Assembly (NCBI GenBank): GCA_026874595.1
Contig: CM049322.1
Coordinates: 59,896,886 to 59,960,885, forward strand
Direction: 5' to 3'
DNA: 64,000 nt
DNA from: Sipunculus nudus
Lineage: Eukaryota; Annelida; Sipuncula; Golfingiida; Sipunculidae
Within the stretch, counting starts at the first letter, position 1; each line of letters begins with the position of its first letter. Made by a program: the position numbers and the translations under genes. The notes below the pieces were generated by a model. The model worked only from the letters and a program-made list of their open reading frames with translations, was not told where the DNA came from and did not search any database. This document shows positions 37,068-51,050 of the stretch, piece by piece.

Positions 37068-37601
37068 TATTGCAAAATTCAGATCTAATTTATGGTATAC
37101 AATTGAATTTGATTAAATGAAGTTAAATCCCTGAAAAAAAAGTCTCTAGCATCAGCAATTCTTATGATAAGTGAGTAAATATATTTCCTGATTTTTTACA
37201 AGGTGCATTATGTTTGGGCCCATAACTTCAATAATTATGCAATACTTACCTAATTTTTGGTATGTACATAGGAAATGTATGGGAAAATATGAATATTAAC
37301 TATGATCAAATTCAGATAAGTGTTTTGATATTAGGCAGTCTTGAAGTGTAACAATTAGTTTTTAATGGAAAATGGAGGTTTTTTCTTAATATCTCGAAGG
37401 AACAAAGTCTTAGTGACCCAATTTTCAGTATGGTAGGAGATTTTGGGGACACCTACCTGTATGCAAAATTTTGGATTCACAGGTCCAACAGTTTCAAAAC
37501 ATGCCCTGTTAACAGACGGATGGACGGACAAAGGACAACGCCTATAGCTCAGATGACTTATAGTCAGCTGAGCTAGAAATGCGTAGAAATTTGAAACAAA
37601 G

Positions 37602-39870
37602 AACCTATGGGTCAAGGCACTCAGCTGTTATATATGATAAAAAAATATGATTTAGAAATGAGGCACATGCTGGTTTTGTGTGGTAATAAATATACCGGTA
37701 AGCTGTATAATGAGTTGTTGTTGTTTAGCTTATGTATGATTTTGATAGTACCTTTGGAGACTGGGAAGAGGATTGATTTCATTTATTTTATTAACAAATG
37801 GAGTTCTATTGTCACACAGATTTTGACTTGGCCATATAACTTATAAGCAGAACATATAATATAAGAGTTTAACTATTTATAAAAAAAAATTACAAATATT
37901 GTCCCAAATATAATTTTTATTAAAAATAATAAGAGAATCGTATGATTTTTTAAAATGAAATATAACTGAACTGATTATTCAAATAATATTAAAGAATATA
38001 TTCATGAATGAATTCATGAATACATTTTGAAAGCATTTGCACTGGTATTCATATACTTTCATTTTTACCTGAATTCCCATTCTTTATGCAGGAAATTTTA
38101 TAATGGAGTACATATTCATATTCATATTTAAATACAATTGCAAAAAATCGCACCATGTCTGGTATTTATTCAGTTTTCAACAAACAATGATGTTGAGAAT
38201 CCAGAATATACAAAATTCACATATTTAAATAATGATCATAAGTACCTGGTTTTATGGCTTTTATTTATATTAAAAAAAATAAATGTAATATATTCATTTT
38301 GGACTAATTTCACATCATTGTACACACTAGACACAGTAGGAATCTAGATTTATTATCAACTGCATCTTTGTCTATCATTAATTTCCTTCATATGATCCCT
38401 AATGATTAGTAATGAATAATATGATTTCCTTTTTATCATTAAAATTGAACTGAAAAATACCATAGGTGACTGCATGGTGTTATTTGGAATATGTGACATT
38501 CTATCCATTGATACAAGATTCTTATATCATCAGTAACTGCAAGTTAATTTCCTGTTTTTATAAACTAACAAATTCCTTTTCTATTTTCTTTAATTTGTTA
38601 TTAAAAACCAATAAAATTTATTAATTTATTGTTTATTGTTATGTTGTTGGTTAAAACTACTAGATGAGTTTGGTTGGACACCTGGATCAACTGTGGCTGG
38701 CCATAAGCTGCCTGGCTGCCCAAGTGTATGCCTCGCCTCAAGCATGCATAATTTGCTGAAAGTTCAACAAGGTCAACATACAGGTGACTCAAGAGGAGCT
38801 GGAGAGAGCCAAGGTCTGACATCGTCTCATAAAAACATTAATAAAAGCTACAATTTTTGGCCAATTTCTTTCAGCTTTCTAAACTAAAAAGCTGAAATCC
38901 TTATGTGTGCATGATAGAAAATTATATCAACAGTGCTCACAGGAAACAAACATGTTTTTCATTAATATGTCGATGGTATTAAGTCCTAGTGACCAAATTC
39001 TTGGCATGGAAGGGGATTTTGGAGACATCTAATTGTATGCCAAATTTTAGGAACTGAGAGCTGAAGCTGGGGAGCTGAGCTCTCAAACTGCATAACACTA
39101 GCTTGATGTAAACAGTATGTTACATGATGCTTGAAAACTTGAATAAAATCTAGTTTTTGATCAACTGGTTTCAAATGTTTGGTGTTAACAGACAAAATGC
39201 TAACAAATACATGCTGTGAAAATTAAATCCACAGTACTTACAGGAATAAAAGTGCCATGGTCAAAGTTGGGGAAAATTTAAGGAAGCAATTTATTATTTT
39301 TGTTAACATTTTAAAAAATTTAAAGGATTTTGATCTAATTTTGGGTATAAAATTTAATTTTGATTATTTAAAGTTTTATTACTGGAAAAAAAGTCCATAG
39401 CTTTAAATTGTTTTGTGTTAAGTGATCAAATATCTTTCCTGATTTTTTTACAAAATTTTTATGTTTGGGCCCATAACTTTTTTAAATTATATAATACAGA
39501 CATAATTTCTGGCATGTACATAGGAAATACAGAGGAATATTTATGGTAAATATGAGGAAATGCAGATGAGTGGTTTTGATATTAGGCAGTCCTAAAGTGT
39601 GAAAATAGGTTTTTAATAAAAAATTGAGGTTTTTCCTTAATTTCTCAAAGGAACGAAGTCGAAAAGACCCAGTTTCTGGCTTGGTAGGAGATCTTGGGGA
39701 CATCTAACATTATGTCGAATTTTGGATTCCTAGGTCTTACAGTTTCAAAACGTGCCACATCTACGGTAGGACGGACGGACAGACGGACGGACGGACAGAC
39801 AAACGGACGGATGATGGACAATGGACCACCACTATAGCTCAGATGACTTATAGTCAGCTGAGCTAAAAAT
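37602..39870 (+). mobile_element. GACCCATGGGTC-type element, copy 6 (~2.3 kb)
   Basis: The head AACCTATGGGTC plus CACTCAGCTG and the tail AGCTCAGATGACTTATAGTC + AGCTGAGCTAAAAAT define it. It is co-linear with the copy at 18974-21613. It starts about 22 bases after the previous element's tail, so the two lie head to tail. A run of ACGGACGGACAGACGGAC sits at about 39770-39815. Confidence 0.75.
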
Positions 39871-41011
39871 CCAGGTGGTGCCACCAATCTGTAGAAACTG
39901 ATGAAACACTCCATAATGAATATGCAGGCAATGAATCATGGTGATCAATGCATTAGTTGTTCAAATACTTGAGCATTTGTATCAAATTTTTATTATTCTG
40001 GGGGGTACTTCTGAGCCCCATAGCTTGGAGAATATAGGTAACAAAGACTTAATTTTAGGTTTCCAAGGAGACTTTTCATGGACCCCTCTGGACGTCAAGT
40101 TAGAAGATTCTAGGTCCAGTGGTTACAATTTGTGCCCCGTTAACGGATGCACAGAACAACAGACAGACAGACAGACAACAGAGAAAGAGTGATCGCTACA
40201 GCTCAGATGCCTTTAGTCAGCTGAGCTTAAAATAGGCCTCAGTGTTATATCAGAGGATACATTTCATAAACAAAAATTGTGTCAATTCAATGAAGTTTGC
40301 AATAATATATGGTCATACGAGCTAAAAATTGATACAATAAAGTTTGCCTAATATTCCTAATTAACTAAATTTAACAGTGTTATTCATATATCAAGGCATG
40401 CTCAACTTAAAGAGATATGAATGAAATGCAACAAATATTTATATCTTTTTAAATCTTAACATTTAAATGAGCACTCATATTAGATCTTAATATTTTATCA
40501 CATTTTAATATTAATTCAAATCCTGAAAAATTTGTTCAAGTTTCAACAAAAGAAGTAACCCATGGGTTATGATATGTGCTTTGCTTTGGTATCAAATTTT
40601 CAATTATTCTGGGGGGTGATTATAAGCCCCACAGCTCATAGGCTTCAGGTAACAGAGACTTAATTTCAGATTTCCAAGGAGACTTTTCATAGGCCTCCCA
40701 TTGAAAAAAAACAGGTGGTGCCACCAGTCTGCAGAAATTGATGAAACTCTTCTAGATCAATATCCATGTAAATAATCATGGTGATCAATGATACTTGATT
40801 ATTCTGGGGGTACTTCCAAGTCCCATAGCTTCAAGAATATGGGTAACAGAGAACAAAATTTCAGGTTTCTATGGAGACTTTTCATGGATCTCCCTGAATG
40901 TCAAGAATAAAGATTCTAGGTCTAGTCGTTATGATTTGTGCTCTGTTAACAGAAGACCACTTCTTTTAAGGTCTCAAAAATAGAGATAAAAATTGTAAAC
41001 AATTTAAACAA
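39871..41011 (+). mobile_element. short family fragments with ATTATTCTGGGG module
   Basis: A fragment at 39871-40230 starts with AGGTGGTGCCACC and ends TTAGTCAGCTGAGCTTAAAA after GACAGACAGACAGAC. A second ATTATTCTGGGG module follows at 40590-40980, with AGGTGGTGCCACC at 40711-40723. They appear to be truncated members of the same families. Confidence 0.55.
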
Positions 41012-41013
41012 GG

Positions 41014-42620
41014 GACCCATGGGTCACATCGCTCAGCTGAATTTTGGAAAATATTGGTAACTGCAAAATATTTTTATTTCTTTTTGGTTTTTCATGTATA
41101 TTATCATTAGAAAAGCTATGAGAAAATGGCCCTGCTAAAATGAAACTCTGTAAATTATAGAATAATGGACATGAGCTAAACCATTTAGTGATGCATCAAG
41201 GGAACAAATAGGCCTACGGTAAGTGTTATATAAAAGTAACATTTCATAAACAAATAATGTGTGAAGGTAATTAAGTTTTCAAAAGTTAAATATATGGCCA
41301 TACGAGTTAAAAATTAATCCAACAAAGTTTGACCAATATTCCTAATTTTAATACTAAGTTAACAGTGTTATTCACACCTAGGCCCTGCCAACTTTAAAAG
41401 ATATGAATGAAATGCTACAAAGTATTTATACCTTCTTAAATCTTGTCAGTTAGCACTTACATTAGATCCTAATATTTTATCACATTTGAATATTAGGATT
41501 AAATTCCTGAATTTTTTTTCTTTAAAACGATCAAAATTGTCCAAGTCTCATCAAAAAGAATTTATTTAAAATTATAAATTAATAATAAAATTATAAGATT
41601 CATCTTGTTTATTAGTCCTGTGTATTGAAGGGGTGGGTGGGGTCTCCGTTGTTACTGCTCGTTACTGAACAATATGTTAATTTTAAGATTCATCTAGTTA
41701 ATAGTACAGGTCTGTCAACAGAATGGGGGGGGGGGGGGGGGAGAGCGGGGGTTGCCAGAGAAAAAGGCTCCCTGTGGTATGGTATTAACTGCAGACAGCC
41801 TGATCAAGCTCAACTTAGTGGAGAGAGCTGCACTGAATGACCTACAGCCACCAAAGTGGACTGCTTGACAATGTAAGGGAATACAACAAGAGCCTCCAAA
41901 ATAAATCCAATTACTAGCCTAATTTTGCAGCTTTTATTTTCAAATTTCAGATTTAAACAGATTAAATCCTTATGTGTACATGCTGTGAAAATTAAATCAA
42001 CAGTTCTTACAGGAAAAAAACGTGCCGTGGCCAAAGTTGGGCAAAATTTAAGGTACCAATTTTATATTTTTGCCAATATTTAAAAAAATTAACCAGATTT
42101 TGATCTACTTTTTGGTATACAATTTAATTTCGATTAATTAAAGTTGTATTACTAGTAAAAAGTCCCTATCTTTAACATTTTTGGTTTTAAGTGACCAAAT
42201 ATCTTTCCTAATTTTTTTACAAAGTCCATTATGTTTGGGCCCATAACTTTTTTAAATTAAATAATACTGACTTAATTTCTGGCATGTACATAGGAAATAT
42301 ATAGAGTAATATTTATGGTAAATATGAAGAAAACCAGATGAGTGGTTTTTATATTAGGCAGTCCTGACCTGTGAAAATAGATTTCTAATAAAAAATTGAG
42401 GTTTTTCCTTAATATCTCAAAGGAACGAAGTCCTATTGACCCAATTTTCGGCAGGGTAGGAGATTTTGGGGACATCTAACTGTATGCCGAATTTCAGATT
42501 TGTAGGTCCAATGGTGTCGAAACGTGCCAGTCTTACGGACGGAAGGATGGACAGACGGACAGACGACGGACAATGGACCACGACTATAGCTCAGATGACT
42601 TATAGTCATCTGAGCTAAAA
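41014..42620 (+). mobile_element. GACCCATGGGTC-headed element, copy 7 (~1.6 kb)
   Basis: The head GACCCATGGGTC plus ACATCGCTCAGCTGA and the tail AGCTCAG..TAGTCATCTGAGCTAAAAAT define it. It has the same internal order as copy 5 without insertions: GGCCCTGCTAAAATGAAACT, CTTGTCAGTTAGCACTTAC, poly-G, CAACAAGAGCCTCC, then the 3' module. It serves as an empty-site reference for the nested insertions. Confidence 0.78.
41725..41741 (+). repeat. poly-G tract (about 17 G)
   Basis: It follows GTCTGTCAACAGAATG, at the homologous place in this element copy. Confidence 0.95.
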
Positions 42621-43660
42621 ATGCAGGTGGTGGCACCAGCCTGCAGAATTTGACGAAACACCCCATGATAAAAATTCAAGGAAATAATCATGGAGATCAA
42701 TTATTTTGTTGTTCTGATACTTGAGCTTTTGTATCAAATTTTTCATTATTCTAGGGGGGGGGGTAATTCGGAGCCCCATAGCTTCAAGAATATAGGTAAC
42801 AGAGACCTAATTTCAGGTTTCAAGGAGATCTTTTATGGATCTTGCTAGATGTCAAGTGAGAAGACTCTAGGTCCAGTCGTTATGATTTGTGCTTGGCTGA
42901 CAGACAGACGGATGGGCAAAGGGTGATCACTATAGATCAGATGACTGTAAGTCATCTAAGCTAAAAATGATTCATCTTGTTTATAAATCTTGTGTATTGA
43001 AGGGTTGGGTGGGGAGAGGAGTCTCTGTGGTTACTGCTGGTTGCTGAAAAAATTATGAAATTATAAGATTCATCTTGTTTATTGAGCAGGTCTGTCAACA
43101 GAATGGGGTGGAGGGAGGGAGAGACCTGACCTAGATCACCTAGACAGAGCTGGCTAGCTACAGGAGTGAAAAGATTACATAACACCCTTGGTTGTTTGGA
43201 GCTGGCTTGAGTACCAGTACACTGCATACCAATGGCTTGATGTAAACAATACCTGACATGGTGTTTGAAAACTTGAATAAAATCTACAGTTTTTGATTAA
43301 CTGGTTTCAAATTTCAGAAAGTAACAGCTGAAATGCTTATGTGAACAAACTGTGAAAATTTAACCACACCAAATATTGGGAAAAAATGTGCCATGGTCGA
43401 ATTTGGGATAAATTAAATGTACTGACTTTATTTTTATGCTAATAACTAAAAATATGTCAAAATTCATATCAAATTTTGAGTATACAATTGAATCTTAGTT
43501 AAATGAAGTTATATCCCTAAAGTCTCTAGCTTAAGCAATTCTCATGTTAAATAAGTAAATATATTTCCTGATTTTTTACAAAGTGCATATATGTTTGGGC
43601 CCATAACTTCATATAATTATGCACTATTTGCTTAATTTCTGGCATCTACATAGCAAACTC
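42621..43660 (+). mobile_element. truncated family fragments
   Basis: A fragment with ATTATTCTAGGGGGG ends in AGTCATCTAAGCTAAAAAT at 42968. A second fragment (about 42970-43660) has the TTGTGTATTGAAGGG, CTGTCAACAGAATGGGG and GTGAAAATTTAACC modules of the larger elements but no clean tail. Confidence 0.55.
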
Positions 43661-46270
43661 ATTATCCGTATTGCCTAGAAAAAAATATTTTCACAACATA
43701 TGACACATTTGATAAAACAAAACAAATTATTATTTAGCAAGCCATACTACGTCTAATTGTCAATGGATCTATCCTGTACTGTTAGTCTAAAACCCAGACA
43801 TGCATGATAGGGAACCAGAACCACAGATCAGGAATATACATGTATCACCGGTTAACAAGTTTATGACCTAAAAATATACAGATTAAAGTTATTGCTAATG
43901 TTTCCAAGTGTCTTGTTAAATACATGAAAGATTTACCTAAATGTGTAAACAATCATACAATATCTGTATTACTCGGAAAGAAAGCACACAGCAAAAATAG
44001 GATCAATACAAGCACAGTAACTGATAGGAGATCTGGACAACTTGTCATTACCAGTTAGAAGTTGATCTTAACTGGCTGGAACTGGGTGGCACTAGCTAGG
44101 TTCAAATGGTCTGAATTGCTGGGAACTGGTATTGGCTGGTTGGAACTGAATTTACCGGTAATAGGTAAAAACTGGTTAGTTTAGGACCTGACTGTTACAT
44201 CTAGAGGGTGACTATTCAAGATCATGACAGGGATCATTTGAACAGGAAAGCCTAGATATGCTCTAAGGAAAAACTGTAGCATGCTTAGTTCACAGTTAAA
44301 AGAATATCAAATAAAAACACCATGCACATATGCTGTAACTGTACCTGTACTGTCCTGTATGACTTATCTACTGTTGTTACCTGCAGAATGCAAATAACAA
44401 TTACTGTTCACTGGGCATACGAAGAGAGCATGTGAAACTGAAAAAAATTTAATTCTACCACACTTTTTTTCAGACCATTTGGGTTTCCAGTCATAAACAA
44501 ACTCTCACATATAAACATGCAAGTGTTTGTGTATAAATTCCTATCATTATGCCAAGAAATAAATATAATATGCAAGAAATTATTCAGCTTTTTGCAGATG
44601 AATAAGTTTACACCAGTTGCAATCATAGCAATTTAATTGATTTTCTTCTCTGATATGTTCTACACATGTTTAACATGATGAAGATTATCAGAAGGTTTAC
44701 ACATAACAAAGGAAGTCACATCACATTTCTGATATCTGTACAATACATATGAGTAAATTTTGTATTGAAGACAAGACACATTATGAAGACATGTTTAATT
44801 CTTCATTTTTTTTCTTACTAGCAACATATATCAACTTTTCTTGCAGTCTAAGCATGTCAATACCTACTTTCCCCACAGAATTATCTTTATTTGCTGAGTG
44901 TCGCTGACATGCTGCACTGAAAAAAATACATGAATGAAAGCTTCAAAGCAATAAGAACATCTATCACAATAATTTTTCCCATATATTTGTTTTTTTTTCC
45001 TAAATATATACTTTTTTCCCTAAAACAAATATATCTTGAGTTAGGCATTTTGAACTCTTCCCAAAGGTATAGAGGTGTCTGTCTTTTGAACATACTGCAT
45101 GTATTGTATCTTACTCTCACAATTCAAAGCAAATTAAAAAATAAAATTCTGGATTTGAGGTGTTCACATTAAATATCACAGATTTAATTCACCAAGCACT
45201 GTTATGAGGTGCTGTACACCTGTTTTATACAGCAAAATCCATGTAAATTCATGTAAAAATCATATCAAAATTTTCCTGGATTTGTCTCAACAGCCATCTA
45301 TGGGAGATGCTTTCTGTGCAAACAGTGCTTAAGTGGAATGAGTTAGAAGGAATGTTATGATACGGCTGTATCAGAAGTTCAGGGAAATGGTTAGCTATAT
45401 ATTTTCTTATGTATGATACAACACCCCAATCTTACTATTTGGTATTTATTTACACTGTTTCACACTTTATCAGACAAATTTTACATTTTTTTCTTAAAAG
45501 TTTTTAAACTTTGATTAGTAAGCCAGATGAGCAGCACTGAGACAGACTAAAATGTAAAAGTGACCCATGGGTCTTAACGCTCAGACCACTTAATTGAACA
45601 ATCTTAATGAAATGTGCATAGACATATTGTGAATATCATACAGTGATGCTGTGAGCAAGTGTGTAGGACTCGCAGATATAGAAACTTCTAAGGTGCCATA
45701 AACTAAACATCTTAGCCAAGCTATGCTATCTGTCCCACATCCCCCTCCCCCCCCCCCCACCATATACCACATTGTCTACAAGGTTTAATGTGATATTTCT
45801 TTGAAATCTACTTCATTAAGAAATCAGGTTCAACAAACAAGATTATGAGAGAAACACAAAACCTCTGGTACATGATCAGACTGGAATATGAAAATTGATT
45901 AAAAACTTAATGACCTGCAGCCTTGTAATTATATAATTATATGTTTAATTGTGAAAATCTAGTCATTCAGCTGTCCGTTTTGTGACATCAGAGACTTTGT
46001 TTATTTGACAAATCTTCAGTTATGATGTCATTTCTGCTGCCAGCAATGTTGTATCGATCGCTCTTGTAGTAAAAGATGCAAAAATATTGACAACTGTCTT
46101 ACATTTTGTAATTTTTGTTTTTAAATTTTTGGCTGGAACCTCAAAAAAGGTCAAGTATCAAGTAATATATCTTAAGTTAGGCATTTGAGACTCATGTCAA
46201 CTATCATGTTCATCCCAGGAAACACCACATTATTCTCTGTCTGCCTTTGGAACAAAGTGTTTTATATTAA
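43661..46270 (-). other. intron sequence without recognised genes
   Basis: It is AT-rich. A tandem-like AACTGG/TGGCTGGAACTG stretch is near 44060-44170, a GACCCATGGGTC head fragment near 45562 (GTGACCCATGGGTCTTAACG) and a C-run near 45740-45760. No coding similarity was seen on either strand. Confidence 0.5.
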
Positions 46271-46272
46271 TA

Positions 46273-46407
46273 TATAGTGGAACCGGTCTATTAAGACCAC
46301 CCTTCACAAATGAATAAAACTGACCTATTAATATAAAACCACTTATGACTCAAGACCACTTCTGGTCAGTCCCATGGGTGGTCTCATAACACAGGTTACA
46401 CTGTATA
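46273..46407. mobile_element. small MITE with imperfect ~30-bp inverted ends
   Basis: The left end TATAGTGGAACCGGTC..AAGACCACC and the right end GGTGGTCT..CAGGTTACACTGTATA are inverted repeats with a few mismatches. The total is ~135 bp. The AGTGGAACC end resembles the pogo-like element at 35846, so it may be a non-autonomous relative. Confidence 0.65.
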
Positions 46408-49400
46408 CAAAATAACCAGGACTCAGCTGGTGGTGCAAAGACATTTTTGGTCAGATTTTTGTCAAATAAACTGCAGAAGTAAGAATGTCACTAATACCTA
46501 AAAACATTTAATGTCTGCATGTGACACAATTATCTTTAGAATTTTCAAACAAATGTGCTCAGAGTAAATAAAAGTTTGGAAAAATACCAAAGGAAATGCC
46601 ATTTATTTTATCAGACAAATAAAGCATTCTCATGCATTCATATGCAAACCTGTGTGATCACATGACAAAAGAAATTAATTTGATTGGTGCAAATAAATCC
46701 CAGCAATCCCTTTTTTACATGCAAAGCCCAAGAGCTACTTCCAAAATTATTTTAAACCTGGTTATTTAATTATTATTTTTATATTATTATTACAAATACG
46801 ATCTTTTGGACATTGTACCTTACTGTCAGACTCTATGAAGCACCTCATGACCTAATTAAAAAAATCAAAATCTGTACAGTAAAAATATTACACCCAAACC
46901 TGACTGGTCAAAGCTAGGCCTTTACAGGTCCCTGAAGATATGTTGAAACTTTGTCTTGAGACAAAAATATGGGAGTTTATAGGAATTTTCAGCCATACAA
47001 GGTTTTCATTACACAATTGTGGTTTGCACAATATATTAAAATGGCCATCTATTCTCCAAGCAGTGGTATTGATGGCTGTACCATACTTGTACAACTGCAT
47101 CACATACATGGACACATACGCAGGAGTTTCATGTCTTCAAGACTTCATAATATGTTAATGAGACATTTTTATTCAGTAATTACTATCATATTAGAATTAT
47201 GATTGTGCAGTGAAAAAAATGTAGGAAAATCTAGGATATTTAAGTCTAAATGCTGGAAAATATTTCTGATAAGAAATTATAGGAAACAATTTTTTTAAGA
47301 GAAAATATAGGGACAATTGGAGCCAGTGGACTCCCTGCCTTAACTGAGAACTCGTGACTGACCATAACTACCCCATGTGTAGAGTAATACCAAGATGTTA
47401 TCCCAGGTGAAGCAGCGGAAAACAGCAGCACAGCAAGAAAACTTACACAAAGACCACCTCCACCTGTCTCCTGACATGATGTTACATATGAAGTTTATTA
47501 TTTTTTTGTTATAATTTGAACAACATAAATGGACACTTTGTGACATGAAATTTTCAAGAATTGCAGCACAATACTTTTAGATCAATGTTTCTAAAACTGT
47601 TCCACAGACAGTTACAAAACTGTTTACATAATAATATATAATAAACAAATTATATTCTGTAATATAAATTATAGAATAATATATAAAGCAGAAGAGTCCT
47701 TTAAAATCCCATCTGTTTAGAGAAGCCTATTTTTTTGGTATTTCTGATCTTTCAGGGGATGCTTATAATTAATTTAAGTTTTTTATCAATTTTATTCATT
47801 TTAATGATTTAGTATATGTACCGCACCTTATTAAGAATACATACTTTGATATGTTGCACTTTATAAAGGTATATAATAAAAATAATAATAATAATAATAA
47901 TAACATATGATATAATTAGAATAAATGCATCAATTCTAGTGAAGTATAATTGTTTATATGGAAACTGAGTCAACCGGAAAGTGGCAGGTACTGTTATGTT
48001 GTATGTCTGTGTTTACTTCACTACAATCTCATTTGGAACTGTGGTCAATCACCACAATATTATCTCAACAATGTGTTTTGTTCTTATTATAATTTTTACC
48101 ATACATTCAAGCAAACATTTTTTGTTAAAGTTTGATCTGCCAGGTTTTAGTGTGGTCTTTTGATTTAAGGACTCCATTGTTGGGATTTATTTATTAAAAT
48201 TAAAATGTATTAGTCAAGTTTAACACTTTTTCTTCTGGAAAACAATTAATTAATGCTGAACTTGAAATTTTCTCTTTTTTTTACATTTCTTTCAACTTTG
48301 GGTAACTGAATTTTCACTTAAATCTGTTAAAAGAAACAATGTAAAGAAAAAAAATAAAAATTACAGACTGATCAGCAGATAATGGAGATTAACCTTAAAT
48401 ATATCAGAGAATCTCTGTAAAGCAAACACAATCCTTACAACTGGGGAGAGTTATCAAGGGTACGACGGCAGCCAAGCTGTCAATAAATTCAGTTCTGAAG
48501 TCTCTCCAGGTTCTAAATGTATGAGTAAATGACAGAGTATGTTTTTATTTTTACCAGTTATCTTCCATTTTCTCAATGACAAAGATTTTGAATTTTTTTT
48601 GTGATTTTCAGGGACTGTTTATATTTTCTTAATAAATTTTAAGCAAATCATTAATTCCTAGAATAACTTTATTCCAGATTTATTTTTAATACTTTTTGTT
48701 CCAGTCTTTATATTTATAATATAATTCCAGTATTAATTAATAAGAAGAATAATAAATGACTGCAGGTGACAGGTGGAATGTGGCCACTGCTTCTACAACA
48801 AATATGATCTTACCTTTAACTCATAGACCTAAAATACACAGAACATCTACTCTAATTTTTTTTAGTTATGCGCTAGAAGTATACTGACCTTATCTACTCT
48901 TGATTTTATAAGCTATAATAACAAATGAAGATAAAGTCTGAGAAGATGAGGTAATGACTGTGTAGACTGATAATTAATTAATTAATTAATTACAGGTAAT
49001 TGACCATTTTACCTATTCATTTGTTGTAATATTATTCAGTATAGCTCTCTTTTTGCAAACAGTTATGTAAATAGTGAATATTTTCATTAAATTTATGCTT
49101 CAGATAAATGACAATTTGTTTACACTTCAAATATAAAACATTCTAATTATCAAATCCAGGCAATTGATTCAGTATCAGCATTGGATAATTTCCTTCTGTA
49201 TTCTGGACCGACCTCAGCAGGTTTTCTTAACACAAGGTATGGATTAATTCTTAAGTCACAGCAGTTATATAATCATTACATACAATATCTGATACTAGCT
49301 TACAACCCAGAAAACAGCTCAATAATGAACTAACTTAACATACATGTATCATCTCACTGCAATTACTGTATATCTAATAATCATTAAGGTTGCCAATATT

Positions 49401-49538
49401 GCTAAAAACTGAATTATTTTTTTCCAATTATTTTACTGGTAAAATTTGATTTATGGTACCTCTCCACATGTGGGTCATAAAAAATCCCAAGAAATTGAAA
49501 ATACAAATAGCGGTGTCTCATTTCCCTTACATCATTTG
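46408..49538 (-). other. intron sequence without recognised genes
   Basis: It contains short (ATA)n near 47878-47902 and (TTAA)n near 48971-48990. No repeat family seen elsewhere in the window and no coding similarity were recognised. Confidence 0.5.
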
Positions 49539-50458
49539 TCAGGACATATGCATGGATGTTAACTCAAGTCTCCTGCAGTGCTTGTAGGGTCAGGACATAT
49601 GCATGGAGGTTAACTCCAGTCTCCTGCAGTGCTTGTAGGGTCAGGACATATGCGTGGAGGTTAACTCAAGTCTCCTGCATAACTTGTAGGGTCAGGACAT
49701 ATGCATGGAGGTTAACTCCAGTCTCCTGCAGTGCTTGTAGGGTCAGGACATATGCATGGAGGTTAACTCCAGTCTCCTGCAGTACTTGTAGGGTCAGGAC
49801 ATATGCATGGAGGTTAACTCCAGTGTCCTGCAGCACTTTTAAGGTTAGGACATATGCATGGAGGTTACCTCAAGTCTCCTGCAGCACTTGTAGGGTCAGG
49901 ACATATGCATGGAGGTTAACTCAAGTCTCCTGCATAACTTGTAGGGTCAGGACATATACGTGGAGGTTAACTCTAGTCTCCTGCAGCACTTGTAGGGTCA
50001 GGACAAATGCGTGGAGGATAACTCCAGTCTCCTGCGGCACTTGTAGGGTCAGGACATATGCGTGGAGGATAACTCCAGTCTCCTGCATAACTTGTAGGGT
50101 CAGGACATATGCGTGGAGGTCAACTCTAGTCTCCTGCAGTGCTTGTAGGGTCAGGACATATGCATGGAGGTTAACTCAAGTCTCCTGCAGTGCTTGTAGG
50201 GTCAGGACATATGCGTGGAGGTTAACTCTAGTCTCCTGCAGTGCTTGTAGGGTCAGGACATATGCATGGAGGTTAACTCAAGTCTCCTGCAGTGCTTGTA
50301 GGGTCAGGACATATGCATGGAGGTTAACTCAAGTCTCCTGCAGTGCTTGTAGGGTAAGGACTTATGCATGGAGGTTAACTCAAGTCTCCTGCATAACTTG
50401 TAGGGTCAGGACATAAGCGTGGAGGTTAACTCTAGTCTCCTGCAGTGCTTGTAGGGTC
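49539..50458. repeat. 51-bp minisatellite (18 units)
   Basis: The unit is CAGGACATATGCATGGAGGT then TAACTCCAGTCTCCTGCAGT then GCTTGTAGGGT, with C/T and A/G variants (ATGCAT or ATGCGT, CTCAAG or CTCCAG or CTCTAG, GTGC or CACT or ATAA). Since 51 is a multiple of three and the unit lacks stops in one plus frame, it produces a 286-codon frame of RVRTYAWRLTxVSCSxC. No splice or start context supports translation. Confidence 0.96.
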
Positions 50459-50549
50459 GTGCGTGTGTTGTATCAGGGACCCATGGTAAAGTATGGTGGA
50501 AGCTGCTATGTTATGTAGGTCTCTGCTGCCTATGTGGCATGTGGATATA

Positions 50550-50657
50550 GGGCTTCTGATTGGCTGCTTTAATGTGAATGTTTCAGGGCTTCTGATTGGC
50601 TACTTTAATGTGAATGTTTCAGGGCTTCTGATTGGCTATTCTAATGTGAATATTTCT
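50550..50657. repeat. three 36-bp units, each with ATTGGCT
   Basis: GGGCTTCTGATTGGCTGCTT then TAATGTGAATGTTTCA is repeated three times (50550, 50586, 50622). Each unit has an inverted CCAAT box (ATTGGCT). It lies 393 bp from exon D in the following intron. Confidence 0.9.
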
Positions 50658-51050
50658 TCTTTTTGACTCATTATTCAATAATTATCATAGTTAAAATGAT
50701 TGATATATATTGTGAAAGGAAACAAGCCCCCATCAGCTTGTGCTGACATCTGGTGTGCATATTATGAAATAAATGTCAACATGGCTGGCTTCTCAAATTG
50801 TTTACTGAAAGGTCTTACAGCTATGACTGTAAATCACATTATCAAATTCTGCCTTGTGGGGGAAACTCTGACTGCTTACTCATCAGACAAATCTATCATC
50901 TAGATATAAGAAAACATTACAAGTAAATCAAATACAACTGTGTGCTTAAACATAATATACTGAAAGCGTTATATAACCAAAATCTGTTCACTCTGACAGA
51001 ACTGACTACTATTTTATGGTATACACATTTTACATCATATTTATACTTAC

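Larger units (their letters stand above)
33603..37580 (+). mobile_element. GACCCATGGGTC-headed element, copy 5, with two nested insertions
   Basis: The head GGGACCCACGGGTC (33602-33615) has one base change in the palindrome, and the tail ends TCAGCTGAGCTAGAAAT. Comparison with the uninterrupted copies at 41012-42620 and 61135-63101 shows two interruptions. One is the inverted GGTGGCGCCACC array (about 34022-35322) between CCAACTTTAAGAGATA and TCTTCTTAAATCTTGTCAG. The other is the pogo-like element (35846-37067) at a TA. Confidence 0.75.

Noticed and set aside
49556-50416. 286-codon plus-strand open frame (RVRTYAWRLT repeats)
   Set aside because: It is a by-product of the 51-bp minisatellite. 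It is antisense to the host gene and has no supporting signals.
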